Shown here: positions 16,461 to 26,893 of the stretch, in pieces
Numbering within the stretch: the stretch's first letter is position 1
Layout of the letters: each line of letters opens with the position of its first letter
Assembly: GCF_016908595.1 (NCBI RefSeq)
Contig: NZ_JAFBEC010000010.1
Coordinates: forward strand, 26,618 to 90,617
Reading direction: 5' to 3'
Source: Geomicrobium sediminis
GTDB lineage: Bacteria > Bacillota > Bacilli > Bacillales > Marinococcaceae
DNA: 64,000 nucleotides
Notes under the pieces: model-generated
Told to the model about the DNA's origin: nothing
Database searches by the model: none
What the model saw: the letters and a program-made list of their open reading frames with translations, nothing else
Program-made: the position numbers and the translations under genes

Positions 16461-17826
16461 TTTAAATTCTTTAACGGTTAATGAACTCGCTCCATTGTTA
16501 GAAGCAAAGCAGTTATCTCCAGTAGAACTAACAGAATCTTTGTTATCAAGAATCGATGACATTGACCCAGCTGTTAATGCATTTATAACACCTCTTCATA
16601 AATCTGCTCTTAATCAAGCTCGGATTGCAGAAGATGAAATAATGAAAGGGAGATACAAGGGCTTCCTCCACGGTATTCCAATTGGAATAAAGGATAATTT
16701 TTATACAAAAGGTATTAAAACGACTGGAGGATCTAAGTTGCTGTTAGACTTTATTCCTAATGAAAATGCGACAGTCGTTGAAAAATTGATTGATGCTGGT
16801 AGCATTATATTGGGTAAACTAAACATGCATGAATTTGGTGGTGGGTTAACAAATACTAATCCGTTCTTCGGAAATAGCCGTAACCCTTGGGATTTAAATT
16901 ATATGACTGGGGGCTCAAGTGGTGGAAGTGGAGGTGCTTTAGGGGCTGGGCTAATCCCATTAGCAACTGGAACCGATACTTTTGGATCTATTCGAGTCCC
17001 AGCTTCGATGTGTGGCGTGTACGGTCTAAAACCCACGTATGGTCTCGTCAGCACTTATGGTATCTTACCTTTATCATGGACCTTAGATCACGCTGGACCA
17101 ATGGCTCGTTCGGTTGAAGACCTTGCTCTAATGTTAAACGTTATAGCTGGTTATGATTCTAAGCAACCTGGTAGCATTAAATCCCCAAAAATAGATTATA
17201 GAAATAGTTTAAATCAGAGTGTAAATGGTCTGAAAATAGGAATACCAACTTATTTCTTAAAGGAACTAGACCAAGAAGTATTATTACTTTTTCATCATGC
17301 CTTAAAGAAACTACAGTCAATGGGAGCTGAGGTTGAAGAAATCGATATTCCTGAACTAACGATGGCTCCTTATGCAGGCTATGTCATTATGACAGGAGAA
17401 GCTGCAACATCTCAATCAAAGTGGTTAACCACGCAGGGAAATGATTACGCTCAAGATGTCCGAAGCTTATTTAAGACCGGATTCTTAACAACCGCATTAC
17501 AATACGTTAGAGCACAACAGGTAAGACGTTTATTGACACAAGCGTTTAGCAAAACTTTTGAAAAAATCGACATAATAGTTGGTCCGGTTGTTCCGCACGC
17601 TACTCAACGTTTTCATACTAATTTTGTTAATCAAAATTTAGACATCATCAAAAGATGTATGCCGTTTACCTCTCCAGCAAATTTAACAGGAACTCCATCT
17701 CTTTCTGTTCCTATAGGATTTGATTCACATGGCTTACCAGCAGGCATGCAATTTATAGCAAATCATCTTTCAGAAGATATATTAATAAAACTTGGTAATG
17801 CGTGGGAAAGACAAGATAACCTATAA
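16453..17826 (+). CDS. Amidase-signature family hydrolase
   Basis: This 457-residue protein carries the Ser-cisSer-Lys triad: Lys in IPIGIKDNF (about residue 80), the Gly/Ser loop MTGGSSGGSGGALGAG and the nucleophile region GTDTFGSIRVPAS. The last motif has Phe where most family members have Gly. Overall similarity is to GatA-like and AtzE-like amidases that hydrolyse small amides. The coupled small subunit upstream points to a catabolic or biosynthetic amidase rather than the tRNA amidotransferase, since no gatB is present. The substrate is unknown. Confidence 0.88.
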   Translation: MTDLNSLTVNELAPLLEAKQLSPVELTESLLSRIDDIDPAVNAFITPLHKSALNQARIAEDEIMKGRYKGFLHGIPIGIKDNFYTKGIKTTGGSKLLLDFIPNENATVVEKLIDAGSIILGKLNMHEFGGGLTNTNPFFGNSRNPWDLNYMTGGSSGGSGGALGAGLIPLATGTDTFGSIRVPASMCGVYGLKPTYGLVSTYGILPLSWTLDHAGPMARSVEDLALMLNVIAGYDSKQPGSIKSPKIDYRNSLNQSVNGLKIGIPTYFLKELDQEVLLLFHHALKKLQSMGAEVEEIDIPELTMAPYAGYVIMTGEAATSQSKWLTTQGNDYAQDVRSLFKTGFLTTALQYVRAQQVRRLLTQAFSKTFEKIDIIVGPVVPHATQRFHTNFVNQNLDIIKRCMPFTSPANLTGTPSLSVPIGFDSHGLPAGMQFIANHLSEDILIKLGNAWERQDNL

Positions 17827-17962
17827 AGAAATAATTAATAAATGGGTTATTGATTTAATTTTACAAACCTTTGATCCTTGTAAAGAACATTTATTACGAT
17901 TCTTTGACATTATAATGTAACTAATGAGAGTTAGAGCGCTAATTTTTGAACAAAGATTAGTA

Positions 17963-19198
17963 TTATAAAGTGTTAAGGGCCTTTTTCTTTGTTTTTTCAC
18001 TGTTTATAAATTTAATGACTATGATTAAGTTTACTATAATTAATAAGCTGACTACACCAAACGTAATTGTTACGTGATTTAATAATATTGCCATTAACGG
18101 AGGACCAGCAGCTACACCAGTAAAACGTGCTGAACTATAAAAAGAAGTAATTAAACCACGTGACTCTTTTTCAATATTCTCTGTAATGAATGCATCAAGA
18201 GCTGGCAAAATAGCTCCAATCGAAACACCTATTATACTCACAGTTGTAAGCAACCAAAATAATGATTCTTTAACGAATCCGACAAGAGGAGAAGATAACA
18301 GTATAATGCTGAGCGATAAAACCATCATCCATTTCATTCTTTTGAGGTCTCCATTAATTAGGCGGCCACTAAAAAAGGATGCGCCACACAGAAAAAGAAG
18401 AGGGATCGCTAGCAGTAATCCTTTCCTTATATTTTGTACTGCAAAAGTTTTTTCTAAATGATCAGAGAGAAAGAACTGCAGAGCAAATAATAAAAGCATT
18501 GTAAATCCTCCAGTAAAAAATACAGTGAATAGCCAGTTTCTATTTTTGTTAAATACTGTTTTCGTGCTTTGTAGGAATCTAGATCTTGGGGGATTTTGCT
18601 TTTGAAAGTCAATATTTTTATTAGGAGGGTGTAAAGTTAAAATAACCAGTGTCACTGCGATTATAGCCAATAATGCAGCTACATAAAAAGGAATGAACCA
18701 CACAATTGTAGCTAGCCCAGCTCCTAATATTGGGCTAATTACTTTACCGAAGGTATTTGACGTTTCGATAAGGCCGAGCGTTGAACTTGCATGATCATCA
18801 TCATTTTGGAAGATATCCCCGACAAGGGGAATAACAATAGGGAGTGCACCAGCTGCACCGGCTCCTTGAATAACTCGACCAATGATAATAAGCAGGTAGG
18901 AATTTGATAACGTAGTTGCGCTAATAGCTGCTATTAAACTACCGATAATTGTAATTAGAAGGCTGGGGACGATGACTTTTTTTCTGCCTAAACGGTCTGA
19001 TAAATATCCAGCTATTGGGATCAGGAAGACGGAAGAAACCGAGAAGCTAGTAATTATCATGCTTGATTGGAGTGGTGTAATTCCAAGCTCACGTTCAAAA
19101 GTAGGCAAAATAGGGATGAGCATAGAGTTACTGAGAGTCATGACAAGTGGGATCGTGGCAAGAGAAATTATACACCATAAACTAACCTTTCTTTTCAT
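17963..19198 (-). CDS. MFS drug-efflux-type transporter
   Basis: The 411-residue product has twelve predicted membrane helices, the MFS motif GYLSDRLGRKK between helices 2 and 3 and the antiporter-type GRVIQGAGAAG in helix 5, typical of 12-helix proton antiporters of the DHA1 class. GGGGTGA precedes the ATG. It converges with the amidase operon. No regulator adjoins it. Substrate cannot be predicted. Confidence 0.88.
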   Translation of the reverse strand: MKRKVSLWCIISLATIPLVMTLSNSMLIPILPTFERELGITPLQSSMIITSFSVSSVFLIPIAGYLSDRLGRKKVIVPSLLITIIGSLIAAISATTLSNSYLLIIIGRVIQGAGAAGALPIVIPLVGDIFQNDDDHASSTLGLIETSNTFGKVISPILGAGLATIVWFIPFYVAALLAIIAVTLVILTLHPPNKNIDFQKQNPPRSRFLQSTKTVFNKNRNWLFTVFFTGGFTMLLLFALQFFLSDHLEKTFAVQNIRKGLLLAIPLLFLCGASFFSGRLINGDLKRMKWMMVLSLSIILLSSPLVGFVKESLFWLLTTVSIIGVSIGAILPALDAFITENIEKESRGLITSFYSSARFTGVAAGPPLMAILLNHVTITFGVVSLLIIVNLIIVIKFINSEKTKKKALNTL

Positions 19199-19344
19199 TA
19201 CTGTTCACCCCAAACTTCATTATTACATTTAGCTTTTACATGAAATGCATTTTTATCCAAGGTAATTTTAGGAAGATGATTTATATATTGAGTAAGTTAA
19301 CTAGCTAATCAAATATGATTAATGAAACTGGTTGGTGGGCATGG

Positions 19345-20467
19345 GTCTTGTTACATCGGCAAACGGATAAACAAATTGAACTAGAAATGATCTCTATTGA
19401 TTAATAAATCAATAGAGATCATTTACTACGAAAAATTGATGAACATGTAGACTTCAATTTCATTTATGACAACGTTGAACCCTATTATTCAACCACAAAC
19501 GGTCGCCCACCGAATGATCGGGTGATGCTCTTTAAGATGATGTTTTGGAGTATCTGTATGGCATTCGTTCGTAACACCAATTGGAACGAGACATTCAAAC
19601 GAACATTGGTATCGCTGGTTTCTTGGATTAGGACTCACGGAAAAAGTCCCTCATCATTCGACTATCAGTTTTATTTGCCATAGACGGTTTCAAGGAACGA
19701 CGGCCTTTTGAGACATTTTTTATGACGTGGTTGTGAAAGCCATGGAACAAGGCATGGTGAGTGGTCGGGTATTAGTCAGTGATTCTACACACTTAGATCG
19801 CCAGCACTTCACACGCAAAACGGTCAAAATCGAAACACAGTCTAACTTCGACGAATTGGATGAGGCGGTTACGCAAGATCGGGAGGAACACGGAGAAAAG
19901 CCGTTAGCCAAAAAGGAAAAGGAGGAATGGAAAACCGTCCGTAAAAGGACGCATCCCAAAGTGGAAGTATACGTATGATCCAAAAGCCAATACGTACACA
20001 TGTCCAAAACTTTGACGTATTCCACCACACATCGAGAAGGGTATCGTCAGTGCCATTCCAATCCGGAAGATTGTAAAACGTATCCACTTCTTTCAAACTG
20101 TAAACAGTCACAAAATCACAAGAAAGTGCTGACTCGACATGTGTGGGAAGAAAGCAAAGAACGTGTGCGAATGAATCGACTTTCGAAGGAAGGGAAAGCG
20201 ATCTATCGTAGCGAAGATATAAAATTGAGCGAAGCTTTTCGATTCAAAACAACTCCACGGGCTTCGCAATTTTCGTTTGCGCCGTTTGGAAGGGGCCTCG
20301 GAACAAGGCACTCATGACGGCAACGGTGCAGAACATCAAGAAGATTGCGATGCACCTCTCCAGACAGCAGGAGAGGCTTTTTTCATGTTCACCTTTAAAA
20401 ATCGTGATTTAAATATATTAATTGACCACAAGAGAAATCCTTGGTTCACGGAACCAAGGATTTCTCG
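19345..20467 (+). mobile_element. Decayed IS1182-family element
   Basis: Pieces in several frames spell an IS1182-type transposase: KIDEHVDFNFIYDNVEPYYS, NGRPPNDRVMLFKMMF, SDSTHLDRQHFTRKTVKIET, then THREGYRQCHSNPEDCK and a C-terminal GLRNFRLRRLEGASEQ. At least five frameshifts or stops prevent a complete protein. A perfect 18-bp stem with a 4-base loop lies near the 5' end (19385-19424) and a perfect 16-bp palindrome near the 3' end (20432-20466). Confidence 0.8.
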
Positions 20468-20559
20468 ACAACCTGAAGGTATAGCTCATGAAGTGCTATA
20501 CCTTTTTGAATTATTTATTGCTTACCTAAATACTTGGGGACTTTCATTATTGTTTCATA

Positions 20560-20898
20560 TTAGATTAGCTTCAAGATTTCTTTTTCTACATATCTTAAAT
20601 TTTTTATCTTTTCTTCTGCTAGTTCTCTGCATGGAATTTCTTGAGTTAACAAATGCAATGTTAAATTGATTTCTTTTAAATATTGTTCGTACTTTACCTT
20701 ATGTTCAGAGTTTTTACAACAAGAAAAAGCTTGATTCATTTCTGTAGTTGCTACTATGTAGAGTTTTTGTATATTTTGATTTTTGTTTTTCTCCTGATGG
20801 ATAAACTTTATTTGAAATAATGTATCTAAATATTCAATTAAACTAACCATATAATATTGTGTCAATACCTCATTAAAATTTCTATAGCACAAATCCAA
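20560..20898 (-). CDS. Hypothetical helical protein downstream of catalase
   Basis: A TTG start at 20898 abuts the catalase stop, so it is probably co-translated with that gene. The 112 residues are mainly helical, with a Cys pair in FSCCKNSEHK and a Glu/Lys-rich C terminus. No family is recognised. Its place behind a spore-type manganese catalase suggests a coat-associated or oxidative-stress role, which is only inference. Confidence 0.55.
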   Translation of the reverse strand: MDLCYRNFNEVLTQYYMVSLIEYLDTLFQIKFIHQEKNKNQNIQKLYIVATTEMNQAFSCCKNSEHKVKYEQYLKEINLTLHLLTQEIPCRELAEEKIKNLRYVEKEILKLI

Positions 20899-20899
20899 A

Positions 20900-21757
20900 T
20901 TAAGATTCTCTTTTCGTCATAGCGTTATTGTTATTAGTACGAGGTGTATTGTAAATTTTAGGAGGTGCTGGTTTTAAAATTGGTTCTTCTCCGTAAATAA
21001 CTGGATCATTTTTATAATGAAATGATCCTCTTCCATCAGGCGCTTTTCCACGTGCCCAGGGACCAGTTGAACTTTCTTCTCCCTCAGAAAAATTATAGAA
21101 ATCATAAGCAACTGCTTCCAATTCATTTTCTCTCGGAAAAGTAGTTGGTACTACAATATCTCTTTCTTTCTCTTCTAATTCTTGAATTGCTGCTAACCAT
21201 TGATTTTGATGTCCAGTATCACGTGCCAATAAAAATGAAAGCATATCTTTTACTCCAGGGTCATCTGTCATTTCATAAACACGGGCTACTTGCAATCTGC
21301 CCTGTGATTCAGCATTTAAATTTGCTCGAAAATCAGCAAGAAGATTTCCACTAGCAATAATGTACTTGGATACCCACGGGTATCCATTACTATCTGCAGG
21401 TAGTGCCCCTAAACCACTTACAATAGCATGTTGAGGGTTGGAGCCACCCATAATTGCTGCTACTGCAGGGTCGCTATTATATACTTTTTCTTGTTCATCG
21501 AATGGTGCATCATCTAAAAGTCGAGCAATCATCGTAGCGATCATCTCTACATGACCAATTTCCTCTGTACCTATATCAAGTACTAAATCACGATATTTGG
21601 CATCTGCTCGACTGTTGAAACCTTGCCAAAGGTACTGCATCATTACACTGATTTCACCATATTGTCCACCTAAGATTTCTTGGAGCTTCCTTGCATATGC
21701 AGGGTCTGGTTTTGAAGGCTTTGCTGGATATTGAAGCTCTTTGAAGTGATAGAAGAT
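20900..21757 (-). CDS. Manganese catalase with non-ATG (ATC) start
   Basis: The protein matches CotJC-like manganese catalases: FYHFKELQYPAKPSKPDPAY at the N terminus, metal ligands in GGQYGEIS, GTEEIGHVEM and ARDTGHQNQW, and a Pro-rich tail. It breaks down hydrogen peroxide with a dimanganese centre. At the position where the family has ATG before TTC-TAT-CAC, this sequence has ATC (21755-21757), seven bases after AAGGAGG. No ATG, GTG or TTG fits upstream in frame; the first ATG (21643) would remove 38 residues including a metal ligand. Either translation starts at ATC at low level, or the gene lost its start, or one base is misread. Confidence 0.8.
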   Translation of the reverse strand: MFYHFKELQYPAKPSKPDPAYARKLQEILGGQYGEISVMMQYLWQGFNSRADAKYRDLVLDIGTEEIGHVEMIATMIARLLDDAPFDEQEKVYNSDPAVAAIMGGSNPQHAIVSGLGALPADSNGYPWVSKYIIASGNLLADFRANLNAESQGRLQVARVYEMTDDPGVKDMLSFLLARDTGHQNQWLAAIQELEEKERDIVVPTTFPRENELEAVAYDFYNFSEGEESSTGPWARGKAPDGRGSFHYKNDPVIYGEEPILKPAPPKIYNTPRTNNNNAMTKRES

Positions 21758-22166
21758 ATAAATCCCTCCTTAACATAAGTATGCTGCTACATTATAATTA
21801 TTCGTTGATTATAGATATATGCTTGATACAGAGGAATACATGCTCTTTGTCTCTATAATAGAAACGTTTAAAAAGAAATTTTAGCTTTTTAGATCCAAAT
21901 CAGCTGAAACTTATTGCAGAATAAAAGACGAAATTTCTGTCATGACTACTGAGCAGAGATTTCAATAACAGCAAACAAAGAAAGCAAGGTGTTGTGCCAA
22001 GCATTCTTTGTTGTGTTGTGGAATAAGACTAGAGAAGCATATTTGGCTGGTGCAATGCAGCATTACATGAGGTTGAGTTTGCGTAATGCAGAAGTTGAGT
22101 TTGTTAAAGTTAGTTTATAGACACATTTTTAGTGAGTCATGATAAAGATAGTCATTAAATAACAAA
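21758..22166. other. Intergenic stretch upstream of the catalase
   Basis: No gene is supported. It contains an imperfect hairpin (ACAAAGAAAGC at about 21976 with GCATTCTTTGT at about 22002) and would hold the catalase promoter, which I could not pinpoint. Confidence 0.4.
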
Positions 22167-23299
22167 TTAAGGTTTCAAGACAACTTTAATACAATTGTCT
22201 TTTTTCTTGTTAAAAAGATCGTAACCGATTGCTGCATCATGTAATGGCATTTGATGTGTAATAATCTTGGTAGGATCGATTTCTTTACGAATAATTTTAT
22301 TATACAAAAGATCCATATAAGAACGTGCAGGAGCTTGTCCCATTTTTAGCGTCACATTTCTTGTGAAAATGGACCAAGAGGGAACATATTGTAAAGTCCA
22401 CCGTAAACACCCGTAATCTGAACCGTCCCAGCTTTTTTTACAGCTTTTGTTGCAATTTGTATAGGTCCGAGGGTTCCACCTTGTAATTTTAATTTTTGTT
22501 CCACAAACTCTAGTGGAGATTTTTTACCGTCCATTCCGACACAGTCAATTACGACGTCAGCCCCCCCTTTCGTCATTTCTTTAAGTGTCTCTCCTGTGTC
22601 CTTATCCTTCGTAAAATCAAAAATTTCTACTTGGTTTTGTTTCTTTGCGTGTTGAAGGCGGTAATCCATGTAATCCACAGCAATCACACGTTCCGCCCCT
22701 TTTTGCCAGGCAAACTGTTGAACCATAATACCGATTGGCCCACTACCTAATACGATGACGGTATCCCCTTTTTTTACGCCGGCATTTTCGACACTCCAAT
22801 AGGCTGTTGGAAGGACATCTGATAAAAATAGTAAGTGATCATCTTCAAGTTCACAGTCTTCTGGAATTAGAAACGGCGTGTAGTTGCCAAAAGGAACACG
22901 TAGGTACTCCGCTTGACCTCCAGGATAGTCTCCGAATTTCTCTGAGTACCCTAGGTATCCCCCTGAATCATAGTGAGGGTTTGCCTGATCACATTGACTT
23001 TCTAAATGATCATTGCAATATTGGCATTGACCACAAGCCATTGTAAATGGGATTACAACACGATCTCCCTTTTTTACTTTCGTTACATCAGGCCCCACTT
23101 CTTCCACAATTCCCATTGGCTCATGCCCAATCACATATCCAATTGGTAAGGGGAAATTTCCTTGGTACAAGTGAAGGTCGGAGCCGCAAATTGCAGTAGA
23201 CGTGACCTTAATAATTACATCCTCACGATCTTGAATTTTTGGGTACTCAATTTTCTTAACAGCGATTGAACTTTTTCCTTGATAAGTTACAGCTCTCAA
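22167..23299 (-). pseudogene. Zinc-dependent alcohol dehydrogenase (formaldehyde-dehydrogenase-like), frameshifted
   Basis: A TTG at 23299 follows AGGAG by seven bases. The first ~315 residues show the catalytic zinc site ([21 protein letters not shown]), four structural-zinc cysteines and the NAD loop GSGPIG. The frame then shifts near 22365 within CCATTTTC, and the last 62 residues (MGQAPARSYMDLLYNKII) lie in the next frame. One base appears deleted. The intact paralogue at 44682-45830 shows the expected continuity ([12 protein letters not shown]). The gene is probably inactive, or affected by a sequencing error. Confidence 0.85.
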
Positions 23300-23414
23300 A
23301 ATATCACTCCTCTTGGTTAACACTTAGGATGTACGATTTTAAGAGTTCCAATACTAGCTAGGCACGGTTAAGAGGAACAATGTGAATTAGTCCCTTCTTA
23401 TCAGGAAAGCAACG

Positions 23415-24200
23415 TTAATCTACATACTTACCGTGATCTGGTATGGAAGCCTGATCAAAGTTAACGACGAGTTGATGTAAACCATTCGTAAGTTCTGCTC
23501 CTGACATAAACATACCATGCCCTGTTACGGCGAGAGCTGGTTGAAGGTTGTAGAGCTTTTCTATTGAATGTTTTGCAGTCTCCCAATCAATGGTTAAATA
23601 CCGAGGAGGACCATAAACGCCTTTCTTTTGAGTTAAAACCGCATAAAGCTCATCTTGTTTAACTGTAATAAAGGCATCTCCCACGATAGATCCTACGGCT
23701 TGCGCAATTGCTCCAAATTCAAATAATTCCTCAGCCAGGATGCCGTTAAGTTCCTTAACACCTGCGATGGCCTCAGAAATATTTCCAATTATTACAGTGA
23801 ATACACCGATGAACCCCACTTTGTTAAATATAGACTCATGTAAAGTCTCTTCAACCCCTATTAAAGTATAAGCTTCGCCTGAGGCCTGGATAAGGTTTCC
23901 TTTAATATCAAGTTCAGTTGTTTGAGACTCGTCAAAATCGCTTAAAGCGGCGTACAGAACGGTGAGCGTACCGACGCCTTGTAAACTAGTACCAATGGTT
24001 TCCTCATTAACTTCGTCAATACTATCAATAATTAAGCCTATGCCAATTGCTTCAATCGTTAACCCAATAATGCTATATGAATTTCGAATATCCTCTGCTA
24101 TATCTATTCTTTGTGACGCACCAACTGCTTGAAGGATATTTCCAATTGCGACGAGCCAGGCTCCAACCCTCTCAAGTTGCATTAGGCTGTCTTTAATCAT
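23415..24200 (-). CDS. DUF6944-like repetitive protein fused to the C terminus of an MBL-fold hydrolase
   Basis: Residues 1 to about 175 consist of repeated Gly/Ala/Ile-rich helices (GAWLVAIGNILQAVGASQ, GNLIQASGEAYTLIG) like the DUF6944 proteins of Bacillus. From about residue 180 the sequence changes to FITVKQDELYAVLTQKKGVY, TGHGMFMSGAEL and PDHGKYVD, which is the C-terminal tail of a metallo-beta-lactamase-fold hydrolase. The catalytic HxHxDH part of that enzyme is missing. The frame is continuous, so a chimeric 261-residue protein is encoded. It overlaps the preceding small gene by four bases (ATGA). Confidence 0.7.
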   Translation of the reverse strand: MIKDSLMQLERVGAWLVAIGNILQAVGASQRIDIAEDIRNSYSIIGLTIEAIGIGLIIDSIDEVNEETIGTSLQGVGTLTVLYAALSDFDESQTTELDIKGNLIQASGEAYTLIGVEETLHESIFNKVGFIGVFTVIIGNISEAIAGVKELNGILAEELFEFGAIAQAVGSIVGDAFITVKQDELYAVLTQKKGVYGPPRYLTIDWETAKHSIEKLYNLQPALAVTGHGMFMSGAELTNGLHQLVVNFDQASIPDHGKYVD

Positions 24201-24415
24201 TGATAATTGATGGATTCTAGATCATTCCAAGATTCATTTATTTGGAGTTGCTTTCCTATTTTCACAAGCATGGGTCCTAAAGTTTTATAATCATAATCCA
24301 TCGTTTTTCCTAGTTTCATTTTAATCAATTGATTGGAGGCTGTGTCAGTTAAAATTTTACATAACATTAGAAGTTCACGTTCACTTAGTTGAATGTTTTT
24401 AACTTTACTATCCAT
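24197..24415 (-). CDS. Small hypothetical protein, coupled to the DUF6944-like gene
   Basis: The ATG at 24415 has AAGGAG upstream. The 72-residue product is helical and soluble, with no motif I recognise. Its stop overlaps the start of the DUF6944-like gene, and a tiny membrane protein is encoded just upstream, making a three-gene operon likely. Confidence 0.6.
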   Translation of the reverse strand: MDSKVKNIQLSERELLMLCKILTDTASNQLIKMKLGKTMDYDYKTLGPMLVKIGKQLQINESWNDLESINYQ

Positions 24416-24433
24416 AGATAAGCTCCTTTATAA

Positions 24434-24559
24434 TTAGACTAAAAACACGATGTCACTGTTCTCTGTATCCTCATCATCCCTCGAATATCCTGAACTGAAT
24501 AAAGAATAAATAACAAATACAATAATTAGCAAAAAGTTTGATTGATCTTTCAGCTCCAT
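24434..24559 (-). CDS. Tiny membrane protein (41 aa)
   Basis: The ATG at 24559 follows AAGGAGG by about ten bases. The product has one hydrophobic helix (NFLLIIVFVIYSLFSSG) and an acidic tail. Such one-helix proteins are frequent in Bacillaceae spore operons. It heads the operon with the 72-residue and DUF6944-like genes. Confidence 0.55.
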   Translation of the reverse strand: MELKDQSNFLLIIVFVIYSLFSSGYSRDDEDTENSDIVFLV

Positions 24560-25295
24560 ATGTGGTGGCCTCCTTGGATTTTTACCTATAATATTCAAAC
24601 GAAAAATTAATGTTACGGTCTTAAAGTACTTTAGCCTGTTTGTAAAAGTTATGTGACCGAGTATATGTTACAAACAAAACAAACGTCACTTACAAAGTGT
24701 AGTTTGTTAAGTAATACTTACACAATAGTGTTTGGGATATTAATTCGAAGGAAGTGGTAAAAGGTAGAAACTTCGGTTAATGTTGGGCGTCTACTGACTA
24801 CAAATACTGCTTTAAAGCAAAAGGTGGAAGATTAGATCAAACGATTCGATGGTTCGCTTTGAATGGTCATCGTTGTATCAAAGAAATTTGTCTGAGTGTT
24901 AGTATTATAGAAAACGTAGAGGAATTCAAAGATTGTGGTTTTTTAGATGAGAATTAACGACCTATGGTAACGAAAAAGGGGGAACGTTTCAAAATTACTT
25001 CAAAGGATTATGTGATTTGGCTTATCACTGGAAGGTTTTAAAAGCTTGTGTTTTCAGAGCACCGATTACTAGACAACGGTTATTCATGATTCAGCTAGAA
25101 GTATGTTGACTAGAATAAGTCTTATATTAAGAAAGTTCGTCCTAAATGTGGATCATCCATCCTTAAAACAAGACAATGGCGACTTTACAAGACTATTATC
25201 ACCCGTGAGAAGGGTGTGTGGCGGTTTAAGTTAAATATTATAGAAGAGGCTTGGTAAAGCCGAATAATGCTCGTTACTCAATACGAGAAAATAAT
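24560..25295. other. Decayed stretch without an intact gene
   Basis: Short frames interrupted by stops occur throughout. The 3' part can be read as KKVRPKCGSSILKTRQWRLY and ends at a stop before the terminator at 25296, so it is probably the end of a dead plus-strand gene that I cannot identify. Confidence 0.4.
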
Positions 25296-25353
25296 AAAAA
25301 CCGAACTAACTTGAAGCCCTAAATTAGAGTTTCAAATAGTAGTTCGGTTTTTT
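25296..25353 (+). terminator. Rho-independent terminator
   Basis: AAAAACCGAACTA pairs with TAGTTCGGTTTTT around a ~30-base loop, followed by T residues. It may serve both strands, as the chrA remnant ends just beyond. Confidence 0.7.
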
Positions 25354-25467
25354 AATTGGCTGAAAACCTTTTGTCTCAGCCTCTTTACTTAATTAGATGA
25401 TTAGAAGAACAATCATTTGATAGAGTGTAATAAAGGTGTTGAAGTAATAATAACATTCTATCCCTTT

Positions 25468-25758
25468 TTAAAATATCGCTATTAAAGCCCCTCCGATCGC
25501 ACCTGTTAAAACGATGAACCATGGAGGGAGCTTCCAGTATACGAGCATGAAAAATAGCAATGCTGCCAAGGTAAAGTCGATTGGTGTTAAGATCGCACTT
25601 GTCCATATTGGTTGGTAAAATGCAGAGATTAGAATCCCTACAACAGCAGCATTAACCCCCATAAAAGCCCCCTTAATTTTGCGATTTTCTCTTAAGGAAT
25701 GCCAAAATGGTAATGCTCCTAATATAAGGAGGAATGCTGGTAGAAATAGACTGAACAT
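25468..25758 (-). pseudogene. C-terminal fragment of a chromate transporter (ChrA)
   Basis: The 96 residues match the end of ChrA proteins: KGAFMGVNAAVVGILISAFY, TSAILTPIDFTLA and VYWKLPPWFIVLTGAIGGAL. A complete bacterial ChrA has about 390 residues, so the first three quarters are gone; the DNA upstream (after 25758) shows no trace of them. The fragment is not expected to transport chromate. Confidence 0.75.
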
Positions 25759-25950
25759 TGACTATTGAGCGAACATTGGATGAATTCGAACTTGATCATG
25801 ATCATGACTCGGATAGTCATCAAGTCATGGACACTAGTTCACTATCAGTTAACGACTCACAAACTCTTTTTACTGTTTATTGCCATAATCGTTGATATGA
25901 ATATGTGTAATCAATTAAGATAAAAGTCAAAATAAAAAAGGAGTGTTAAT

Positions 25951-26370
25951 TTGAAGAAAATTCTGTTTTTTATCCCTTTATTAATATTGTCAGGATGCGG
26001 TTTATTTGGAAGTAGTGGCACAGTATTTCATACTTTTGAAGGTTTAACGAATGCGGAATTTTATAGCTTTGAAAAGTATGGGGGTTCTGGAGCAAATACG
26101 GAAGTAGCTATTCTAACCGAACAGAATGAATTAGATGCCTTGAAAAGTGTTTTAGATTCTGCCTCAGATGGGGTACGAGCAAATTCAGAGGAACTTGTGC
26201 CAGCTTATGATTTATTAGTTGATCATGACGCAGGAGATACTATTTTACATCTAATTCTTGGTGATGCAGGAGAGGAAAGTAGAATTATGTATGCTGGTTA
26301 TGAAAATGAACATTTTATAATACCGGAAGAAGGTACAGCAACATTGATTGAACTAATTGATATTGATTGA
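25951..26370 (+). CDS. Predicted lipoprotein
   Basis: A TTG start at 25951 lies behind AAAGGAG. The N terminus is a lipoprotein signal (MKKILFFIPLLILSGC). The mature part, ~120 residues, is acidic with alternating strands (TEVAILTEQNELDALKSVL, IMYAGYENEHFIIPEEG) and resembles unclassified Bacillus lipoproteins. No binding motif is visible. Confidence 0.7.
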   Translation: MKKILFFIPLLILSGCGLFGSSGTVFHTFEGLTNAEFYSFEKYGGSGANTEVAILTEQNELDALKSVLDSASDGVRANSEELVPAYDLLVDHDAGDTILHLILGDAGEESRIMYAGYENEHFIIPEEGTATLIELIDID

Positions 26371-26517
26371 GACTGTACCCTTGAGTCAAGTATAGATTTA
26401 TTTAAGGAGGAATTTGTTGCACTATTTCAACGCCTCTAATATCGGATCATTATGTGTTAGTGTATATTCTGCTGTTCTTTACTACTTTATTAGATCAACT
26501 AGCTCGACTATCGTCTA

Positions 26518-26694
26518 ATGTTGCTTTTGTCTTTTGCTTACTCTTATCTGTTTGTTGGAGGCATCGTTTTGTCTATGTTTTCTTTGATTAAGAAGCAAGA
26601 TGATCTTGTAAAATTAAATCAAAATATAATAACTTTGTTATTAAGTATTCTATTGCTTTTATTTACATTTTTCATCTTTGGTTCAACAGATTGA
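26518..26694 (+). CDS. Possible small two-helix membrane protein
   Basis: The 58-residue frame from ATG 26518 has two hydrophobic helices (LLLSFAYSYLFVGGIVLSM, LLLSILLLLFTFFIFG) joined by a charged loop. No good ribosome site precedes it, whereas AAGGAGG at 26403 precedes a different short frame, so the region may be a frameshifted membrane-protein gene of about 90 residues. Confidence 0.35.
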   Translation: MLLLSFAYSYLFVGGIVLSMFSLIKKQDDLVKLNQNIITLLLSILLLLFTFFIFGSTD

Positions 26695-26893
26695 TATATT
26701 CATATAAAAGATTGGGGTAAATGGAGTAAACGATGACCTACTTGTCAATCCAATTTGAATATCGAGATAATTAACTAATGAGCCAATGACTTTAAATTTC
26801 ATAAGGAGTAGCTTTCAATAAGTAATCAAGTAGCTCGGCCTAACAGGTCGAGCTTACTTACAGAGGCTGCTCTAAAGAAAGTAGGTTAATGCA

